Source: Riptortus pedestris
Lineage: Eukaryota; Arthropoda; Insecta; Hemiptera; Alydidae
DNA: 64,000 bases
Assembly (NCBI GenBank): GCA_019009955.1
Contig: CM032230.1
Coordinates: 123,322,001-123,386,000, forward strand
Reading direction: 5' to 3'
The stretch's first letter is position 1. Every line of letters starts with the position of its first letter. Positions 56,906-64,000 of the stretch are shown here, piece by piece. Below the pieces are notes generated by a model. The model ran no database searches. It had not been told where the DNA came from and saw only the letters and a list, made by a program, of their open reading frames with translations. The position numbers and the translations under genes were made by a program.

Positions 56906-57227
56906 CTGATTACCCGTAAGGGTTACTGCTTACGCTGAAGGCATTAAATTGCAGCGAACTGAACGAATATAACAGGAACAGAGCTTAGAAATTGCGCTTC
57001 CTCTCGTGGCACTGAAGATGGCGAGTATACCGTCGAAATTCTCTGTAATAAAATAAATATACATAAAAGGATTTGTTGATTTTATTCTCCACTCAACCGC
57101 TGATGATGGATTAGCCACTCTGCCAGCCAATACCTCGGGTGAAAGTAATTGTGCGTAAAAAGTATAACACAATATGCAGCAAGCTGTCAACATAATTAAG
57201 GTAAGCAAATACATCTGTCATGAATGC
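56906..57227 (+). repeat. Repeat remnant with CTGAAGA-hairpin-GAAA module
   Basis: At 57012-57038: CTGAAGA, T, stem GGCG/CGTC (57020-57023, 57031-57034), GAAA. It is followed by TTCTCTGTAATAAAATAAAT, which looks like the end of a retroelement LTR. Same module as at 92, 13387 and 18842. Possible Penelope-like remnant (inference). Confidence 0.35.
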
Positions 57228-57727
57228 CAGTTTAGTTAGATGATTACCAGTCTAGCGTTGGAAGATTCGATTGACACAACTGCAGAACAAGTATAAGAAT
57301 GTCTGCAATAGGAATGCATTTTCTACAAATAGAAATGCAAAAAGTATAAACGACGCATCATTTAAAACAGTCACCTATAAAAAGGTAAAGATTTTTTTTT
57401 TATTTCTTACACGCTTAGCAACAATGTATTAAATTATGGCGACTAAAAATTACACTACTAAAAGGAAACCGGCCAACACTTTAATACTTTTTGTTTGTAA
57501 TCTCAGTCGTGATTATCATTACTGAAGTCACATCTGGATTACCTCACGATGCTGTGTAATTAACTGAGGCAACAGATAAGAAGGTAAGTGAATTGTTAGG
57601 ATTGAACAAACACTCAAATGCAGAATTTTCTTTACGAGGAGCTAGAAAATGAAATATTTCGATTTCGTTTGACTTACAGTACTGGAAGAAACGACGTTCC
57701 ATGTATTATAAGCCTGAAGCTAATAGC
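57228..57727. other. Unassigned non-coding segment
   Basis: No recognised gene. Its last eight bases, CTAATAGC (57720-57727), are the left target duplication of the hAT element. Confidence 0.4.
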
Positions 57728-59249
57728 TAGGGCTAGGATTCCTATGTAAATACATATTTGCTACTGACTTCGATATCACCTTATATCAACTCATAGTATA
57801 TGTTTTAACGCAATTGGGATCAAATTAAGCCAATTTAATTTTACATATTATTACATATTTGACTAAATTTACATATTTCTTACATACTTTGGGAATTTTT
57901 ACATATTTTACTCCATATTTGTTAATTTTTAAATTTTTCTATTTCTTTACAACAAAACTGAATAACGAGTGCATGAAGAAAAATTTTTCACAAGAATTGG
58001 CCCTTGTATTGCCACTGTTGATTGCTTCTTAGAACCAAACTCTACAAAACAATTCTGAGATTCCATCTCCCTTGGTTTTGGCTCTGAATAAACAAAACCA
58101 AACCTACTTCATAATTAGTGTTTATTTGTGAGTGGTAAAGTGCGTGCCACTCTTGTCAAACACGATTTGAAAATTATATTTTCTGATTAATTCAATTTTC
58201 ATTTTTGTCGAAATGGGGAAAGTCGCAAGGAAAAACAAAGAACGAGTTTTAAAATATCTTCGTGAGTTTCCAAACGAACATTCAGGGGTGATGGAGAAAT
58301 GTTATATTGTTCTTGCTGTGACAAGGCTGTATCCACTACGCAACGATTCCAAGTAACCCAACACATTGGCACAGGATCTCACAAATCGAACAAAGAGAAA
58401 AAGTCAAACTATAAGCAAAGTTTCATCACACCATCTATCTCATGCGGAGACAGTAAGTCCACCTTTTATACAGATTTATGTCGAGCGGTTGTGGAGGCTG
58501 ACATTCCGTTAAGCAAAATTAATAATCCGTCTCTTAAATTTTTTTTGGAAAAGTACATTGAAAAAAAAAATGCCTGATGAATCCACCTTGAGAAAAAACT
58601 ATCTAAAACATATATATCAAGAAACTCTTGCCAAAATAAGGGAAAATATCAAGGAGGGGCCAATTTGGGTCTCAGTTGACGAATATTATTGTTGGAAGTC
58701 TCTGCCCAGATTCTTTTTCAAAACCATTTCTTTTAAATTGCCAGGAGTTAGAAAAATGCAATCATGCAACAATCGCACGGTTTTTCAACGACTCTATGAG
58801 TCTTCTTTGGCCAAACGGTGTACTACACGAAAAAGTCTTCTTGTTTTTATCAGATGGAGCTCCGTACATGGTCAAAGCAGGAAAGCATCTTAAAGTATTT
58901 TTCCCGAAAATGCTTCATGTCACATGCCTCGCTCACGCATTCCATCGTGTAGCTGATTCAGTTCGCTCTGCTTGTACTAAGGTAGACTCATTGATCTCAT
59001 CAAAAATGCATTAGTCTCAAACTGTTTTCCTTATAGTGATTAAAAAGTTTTTGTTTTTGTATTTTTATGTTTAAAATAAAACCGTTTTTGTATTCTAATA
59101 AAAAAATGAGAATACAAACTGTTTTAGAAGGTTATTCACTGTTTACATATTTCACTAATTTTACATAATTATTTACATATTTGTATCAAAATCAATACAT
59201 ATATATTTACATATTTGGCAATTTTAATTACATGAAAATCCTAGCCCTA
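57728..59249 (+). mobile_element. hAT-superfamily transposon, 1,522 bp
   Basis: Bounded by a perfect 8-bp duplication, CTAATAGC, at 57720-57727 and 59250-59257. The termini are inverted: TAGGGCTAGGATT at left and its exact inverse at 59237-59249, with partial matching beyond (ATGTAA). Both subterminal regions are full of TTTACATATT-like words (57840-57920 and 59140-59220), the arrangement used by hAT transposases for binding. The internal gene is broken and shortened. Confidence 0.9.
58213..59014 (+). pseudogene. hAT transposase pseudogene with BED/CGGBP1-like finger
   Basis: Starts MGKVARKNKERVLKYLREFP. After a frameshift near 58290 the next frame has a zinc finger, LYCSCCDKAVSTTQRFQVTQ, HIGTGSHK (C-x2-C ... 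H-x5-H), like the BED-type finger of hAT-derived CGGBP1-like proteins. Another frameshift sits in the A-run at 58559-58570, then [20 protein letters not shown] and [10 protein letters not shown] third near 58680 gives [60 protein letters not shown] and a stop. The LSDGAPYM and CLAHAFHRV words are typical of the catalytic domain; the C-terminal dimerisation region is absent. Confidence 0.8.
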
Positions 59250-59257
59250 CTAATAGC

Positions 59258-59275
59258 AAAGTATTTATAAGTAAG

Positions 59276-59338
<63 letters not shown>

Positions 59339-59654
59339 TGGAGTTGTGAAAATTATGTTAATTCCACACTCAGAGAGGTATAAAGATGTACATACATAAC
59401 AGTATAAATCATACATTCATAAAACAAACAATTCTACAATTTCACTTACAACGAATTTAATGTAACTAATCTTAAGTAATGTAAGTTTTCGGAGGTTACT
59501 GTAAAATATTCTTAATATGTTAAGGTTTAATACACAAACTTTGAGCTTTTTTTCTTAAGATCGGAGGATGTCGCGACCGTTAAGACAGGCTAGCTATGAA
59601 GAAACTGCCAGCATCGAAAATATGCACTCTTTATGATTACTTCTAGTAGTAGTA

Positions 59655-59704
<50 letters not shown>

Positions 59705-59760
59705 TTGTGTGAGTGTCTGCTGGTTAAAAACAACAATTTTCTTTTCTTTTCGTATGGCGT
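59258..59760. other. Non-coding with compound microsatellites
   Basis: (TA)n(GA)n at about 59276-59335 and (TAG)n(TA)n(TG)n at about 59645-59705. No gene. Confidence 0.5.
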
Positions 59761-60140
59761 TATTGACTTTCAAGATCTTTTACCGCCCCGAGCGGGTCTC
59801 AAAAGATCCGTGAACATAGCATTACGTAATGAGTAATCATTTCAACGCGCCACCCCCGTTAACCAAGGAGGACAGGTCCTGGAATGAGCTGTCTCCAGTA
59901 GACTGACGGGCCTCATCAATGGGGCACGCAGTGATCTGTTTGCCTTTTCTAAGAGAGCCTATGGGCAGGATCTAAAAAGGTCATGACGGTTAATCGTCCG
60001 AAGCATATACTCGTTAGACTCCAGCTTATCCACTAGCGCTGCTACATTGACGACCTCTGGTTAGCGACTCGTGCACTAATGTTCTCCCTTGGTGATCGAG
60101 CCTGCAAATATTTTTAGCTTTAGCTTACTGTAGGTAGACG
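59761..60140. other. G+C-richer unassigned segment
   Basis: Noticeably less A+T-rich than its flanks, with CpG words (CGCCCCGAGCGGG, CAACGCGCCACCCCCG, GCGACTCGTGC) and a tRNA-like word GGTGATCGAGCCTG near 60092. It could be the 5' part of a SINE or LINE, but no cloverleaf or frame was established. Confidence 0.3.
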
Positions 60141-60904
60141 TGCCAACTGCTACTGCTTGTCTTAAATATCATTAAAACATAATATGAATGGTTTACTCTT
60201 ATTACATCTACTTTGGGGTAAATTAAAATATTTACTTACGTGCAAGCACAAAAATAAAATAAAAAAAATAAACAAACTATCTGAATAAATATGAGACTTA
60301 CTTTGTTACTCGTGGGAACACTTTTTTGCTCTCGGTTAATAGTTCTTGGAATCAGTAAATGCTTAAATTACCATAAACAAAGAACATTAAAGGGAATCAT
60401 ATTTCAAAATGTTTCAAAGAATTCTTCACTGCATGAGATTATTTCTGCATTCAAGGTTATACTCATTATGTTATTTTGTTTTTATTATATTTATCTTTTC
60501 TAAAAGAAAAATACCCGTTAACTACTATCAATGCTCAATTACATAGAATGGTAATTTTCAAATGCTTGTGTAACGCTTACAATTTCATTGATACAATTTG
60601 GCGATTGCAGGGTGGCCCTAAGACGAATTCGTAAATGTCTCAGCTTCTATACGTGGGAGATAAAAGTGTTATAGTTCTTAATGTGCAGACTATCTTATGA
60701 TATTTTAGTATATTTTCCTTTGCACATTACCCACGCACAAAATGCGTTTACTACTTACTACATGTATCATACTGCTGTAGTTTATAACATGTATGTTCAT
60801 AATACATAATTATTTTGTATACAAGAAATGTAAAGTTCATACATTTGTTGTTGAAAATGAAATAAAATAAAAAATAAAGAAAAATAAAAAAATAAATAAA
60901 AACA
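60141..60904. other. Unassigned non-coding segment
   Basis: A+T-rich; (A/T)-rich low complexity near 60850-60905. No gene. Confidence 0.3.
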
Positions 60905-61600
60905 AAACATATAATAATAATAATAATAATAAAGTATGTTTATTCAGAAAAATAACTACAAATAAATTTACAATTACTTCATTGCCATAATTAAAATTTA
61001 AATTTGATATAATAATTAAACCTAACATACATAACATGGACTGATAAGTCCGTCTGTTGAGCTCTGCCTTTTATATAATAAAATACTTTAGTATTGCAAA
61101 AGCAAGCAAAATACATTACATAAACATACATATTTAAATAGAGGAAAAATAACATATAATATACCTAATTATTATACTCCCCTATGAGCAATTTCCTATA
61201 ACGTAGGGCAACACTCAAATATGTATACATCTCAAGCCAATTTTTGCCATTTAAAAATAAAATAAATTCATTGTGGCTAAGTACGGGTGTGCCAAAATAC
61301 TGTTTTCTAAACTCATAAAGCACAGGGCAAGCAGCAATAAAATGGTATGTATTATCTATTTCATTTTTGTTACAGAGGGAACAAACCCATTGATTCTCTG
61401 ACCTACCTATTGTATAATTCAAATTTAACAATTCCCCTCTAGCCTTCATTATGAGGCTTATAGTATTAATGCTGGACTTATTACATATGTAGTTTCTGAT
61501 TTCTAGATTTAAATTAAGGTTTTTATAATTGCTATGAAAATTCGAGTGGTGTGCGTTAAAAAACAAAACATATAATAGGCATAAAGACAGAACAAACAAT
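60905..61600 (-). mobile_element. LINE (non-LTR retrotransposon) 3' remnant, minus
   Basis: The open frame at about 61165-61540 encodes the C-terminal end of a LINE ORF2: LNYTIGRSENQWVCSLCNKN, EIDNTYHFIAACPVLYEFRK. This contains the C-x2-C ... H-x4-C finger usual after the reverse transcriptase domain in Jockey/CR1-type elements. It ends LLIGEYNN, stop. A ~230-base 3' UTR and an (ATT)n tail (plus-strand 60911-60931) follow. The reverse transcriptase itself is missing (5' truncation). Confidence 0.65.
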
Positions 61601-61832
61601 CAAAGAGATGAAACAATTTAAAACGCATAATAAAGAAAAATGAAACAACCCAAAGTGTGTGTATATATATCTTATGATATTGACTGATCGTCAATCTGGA
61701 TGGAAAAGTCAACAATTTTTTATATCTGCACCCCCCCCCCCCCAAGTACTCTCCCCTTACCTAACTAACTACTATACGATCACTCGCAAAACCTAGGAAA
61801 TGGATAACCAGAAATGCGTTTAAGCTAATCAG
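61601..61832. other. Joint between two LINE remnants, poly(C) run
   Basis: Contains a run of C at 61731-61743. No gene. Confidence 0.35.
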
Positions 61833-62455
61833 ATGAATGAACACTGGAACACAAAACAATTCACATATTTAAGAATAAGAGACAATTTAGATATTCCACA
61901 TGACTTACAGGAACTTTTGACCGATAACAGTAATTACCTAGACTCAATCATGAAACACCTAAAAGACATTAATATATACAACACACTATAATCTACAATT
62001 TCCACACACACACACACTACTCCTTACTTCTTTCTTACATTACCAGGGTGTATAAACATTAATTTTATTATTTATTATTGTAATATATTATTTTATTTTT
62101 TAGTTTCCCTTTCCCTTCCCCTTTTTTTTTTATTTATTCATTTTTTTTTTGTTTTCTCTTTTTTTTTTAATTTACTTATTTCTTTACTTTTCTCTTTTCC
62201 TTATTTTATTATTTTTATTTATTTCTCCCCCCCCCGTCAATCTTATATTTTCATTTATATTATTTTCACCATCTTGATGTTTCCATACAATACTATTTGA
62301 TTCTTATAAAAATGGTATTCCAATGAACCCATCGAAAACCACCTTTGTTCATTCCCTCTATTTTTTTTTTGCTATTCTTTTTTTTGCGTGCACGATTTAA
62401 TTATGAGTAAATCGCCGGTGTTGCGGAACTCATTTAAATAAATAAATAAATATAT
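61833..62455 (+). mobile_element. LINE 3' remnant, plus strand, tentative
   Basis: A short frame from 61833 encodes MNEHWNTKQFTYLRIRDNLD, IPHDLQELLTDNSNYLDSIM, KHLKDINIYNTL and stop at about 61990, resembling the tail of a LINE ORF. A T-rich, pyrimidine-biased 3' region follows, ending GTGTTGCGGAACTCATTT and (AAAT)n at 62436-62453. The short frame and lack of a domain keep confidence low. Confidence 0.35.
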
Positions 62456-63140
62456 AAGAATTTTTTTTTTTGAGGTGCTATGTTGTATCAAGATAAGTGT
62501 TATATTTGTTTCACGCATAGACTATCAATGCTAAATCCATTCTTCCACAATCGGAAAATCGGATATATTTAGATCCGAGGTCATCAGAAAAAATGATATA
62601 AATTTTTATTCGAAGGCTGAATCTCCATTTGCATAAGTATTTTGACATGGCACGGATTAAGAGGTACATTAGTGGCATGGTATTACAGAGATAACTATTA
62701 GTTTTAAATTCATATCACAAATATCTTTCGCAAGCGAGAGATAATGCGAATCGGAAATCTCGACTGAATAAAAACTAATGATGGATGATACGGCAGTGCT
62801 AATGTGTTGGGCGTCATTTCCTTTAGAGGGAGAGGAAGACAAAGATGACACGGTCATGCAGAATGAATGTTGACAGTGAGTGTGCCAAATATGGTGACCC
62901 TGAGGTGCAAAGTGGTGTGGGGACGACACAGGCTTAGATTATGGGAGGATATGGCGAACGATTTGCAGTCAAAGTGTTAACCGCTGGGGAACAGTTACTT
63001 CTTGTTACGCTGAGAGAAAATAGAGCGACCTTGTGATGGGCACGAGAACAAGAATAAACGGATCTTTGTTGATGTGGTGTATGTCGTTTTCTGACATATT
63101 TTTCATTTTGCAGCTCATAAATTACTCTTCAGCATACAGT
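62456..63140. other. Unassigned non-coding segment
   Basis: No repeat recognised. The frame at 62669-62929 (minus) starts MSSPHHFAPQGHHIWHTHC but has no known motif or splice context. Confidence 0.3.
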
Positions 63141-63255
63141 AACCCCGTCACGTAGAACTTGCGTAAACTAGGCAGATTTCCCACGTACGGGTATGACATA
63201 CAATCATTCAGCTCATTTCACCCTATATTTTTCATTTCTAAGTAAAATCCGACTA
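63141..63255 (-). mobile_element. HINE-like 3' fragment, variant 4, reverse
   Basis: CCCGTCACGTAGAACTTGCG, TAAACTAGGCAGATTTCCC, then TTTCTAAGTAAAATCCGACTAG as in variant 4. The next complete copy inserts after it. Confidence 0.5.
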
Positions 63256-63828
63256 GTAAAAAGTCCGCCACGCAGGGGCTGCGTAAACTAAGCAGATTTC
63301 CCACGTGAAGTTTTACAACAGAGAAATTTCACGAGAGCCGAGCAGTCAAGGAAACGACCGAACTAGCTTTTTGGCGGGAAAGTCACTCTCGTCCTTTAGC
63401 CGCCCAGATTTAATAAAAATGCAAATATCTCGGTTAATATTCAACATAGAGAATAAATGTATATGATAATATTTATAGTAAATTTAATTTGCAATATGAT
63501 TAATTCTGTACAATTTTTCGATCCAACGCATAATAACGGAGATATTTCGAATTTTCGAAAATCCCCCCCCCTCCCACTGGTCCGATTTCAGCCGTTAACG
63601 AACTTGATCTTTCTTTTTACATAATACGACTAAATATCGAGTTTGGTAACGATCAAACAAAAATTGCGACCGCTAGAGCGGTAATAAACAAATATATACA
63701 GTTTTGAACGGACCTCATTTTCGTCATCTACTAGGTAGGATCGATGAACAGTTGAAGAAAAATATCGAAAATTGCGTCATGAGTTGGACCTCAACAGGTG
63801 ATTTCCCTTGAGGGAAATCTGCTAAAAA
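63256..63828 (-). mobile_element. HINE-like element, complete, minimal core, reverse
   Basis: AAAAAGTCCGCC, hairpin ACGCAGGGGCTGCGT, CTAAGCAGATTTCCC, TTTTTGGCGGGAAAG, AACCGAGATATTTGC-region reversed, CGCTAGAGCGGTAATAA, a core of only ATATATA (63691-63697), GATTTCCCTTGAGGGAAATC, TGCTAAAAAA. Confidence 0.8.
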
Positions 63829-64000
63829 AGTGGTGGCTTTCTGAAGCCGGTACAATACGAGTAACTTACTTAATATTTGAGATACAAAAAAATGTAATTG
63901 CAGAACATCAAAGATTTAACATGACTGGTTCTTTAACATTTTTTAACACGACTCATAACAACGTGTGGTTCTTATCGATTATAGAGAGAACACCCATTTA
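63829..64000 (-). mobile_element. HINE-like fragment, variant 4, cut by window edge
   Basis: Continues the variant-4 middle interrupted at 63255 (TTTCTGAAGCCGG, GAGTAACTTACTTAATATTTG, ACACGACTCATAACAACG). The fragments at 63141-63255 and here therefore look like one older copy split by the complete one. Confidence 0.5.

Noticed and set aside
62669..62929. 86-codon minus-strand frame with several His
   Set aside because: No splice sites, no known motif, and the start lies in unassigned DNA; kept only as an unassigned segment.

Overview
This window looks like a piece of a large, repeat-rich, strongly A+T-rich animal nuclear genome. The signs are one multi-exon gene with GT-AG introns, many transposon remnants, tRNA-derived SINEs and long (TA)n microsatellites. 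The mix of Helentron-like elements with (TA)n cores, Helitron, mariner, hAT and piggyBac remnants suggests an invertebrate, probably an arthropod. The species cannot be told from the sequence. Nothing bacterial, organellar or viral was recognised.

Layout. (1) 1-2.5 kb holds a hairpin-bearing remnant, a non-autonomous Helitron built on ~290-bp tandem units, and a SINE. (2) 2.8-13.9 kb holds the only convincing host gene, on the minus strand. Five consecutive coding exons (13817-13924, 7377-7540, 5181-5293, 3623-3709, 2776-3097) join in frame into about 264 residues of a hydrophilic, Ser/Asp/Lys-rich protein that I could not assign to a family. Its 2.1-kb second intron carries a ~55-60-bp minisatellite with about 20 units, and many units contain a consensus 5' splice site in the gene's sense. 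(3) From 7.6 kb to the end the window is mostly repeats. The dominant family has about 20 near-complete copies and many fragments in both orientations, ~0.6-0.75 kb each. Each copy has a 5' palindrome, a central (TA)n tract, an inverted copy of GCAGATTTCCC near the 3' end, and a short hairpin (ACGCAG-CCC-CTGCGT) just before the T-rich 3' flank. This is the architecture of Helentron-associated non-autonomous elements (HINE/DINE-1-like), and I call it the HINE-like family.

Other mobile DNA: an internally deleted mariner (24.1-25.1 kb, TA flanks); a piggyBac remnant between TTAA duplications (48.6-50.0 kb); a hAT remnant with a perfect 8-bp duplication (57.7-59.2 kb); a TIR element with a decayed gene encoding a C-x2-C...GQNKN...RGHSY protein (55.7-56.8 kb); three MITEs (12.5, 18.7 and 41.2 kb); seven copies of one tRNA-derived SINE, all in the same orientation; two back-to-back truncated LINE remnants (60.9-62.5 kb); and two further unnamed dispersed families.

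The clearest structural theme is nesting. DNA transposons sit inside the (TA)n cores of older HINE-like copies, and the piggyBac splits another fragment at TTAA. A second theme is a recurring CTGANGA-hairpin-GAAA module at four places, resembling part of the hammerhead ribozyme core and possibly marking Penelope-like remnants. Coordinates of repeat ends were read by eye and may be off by a few bases.
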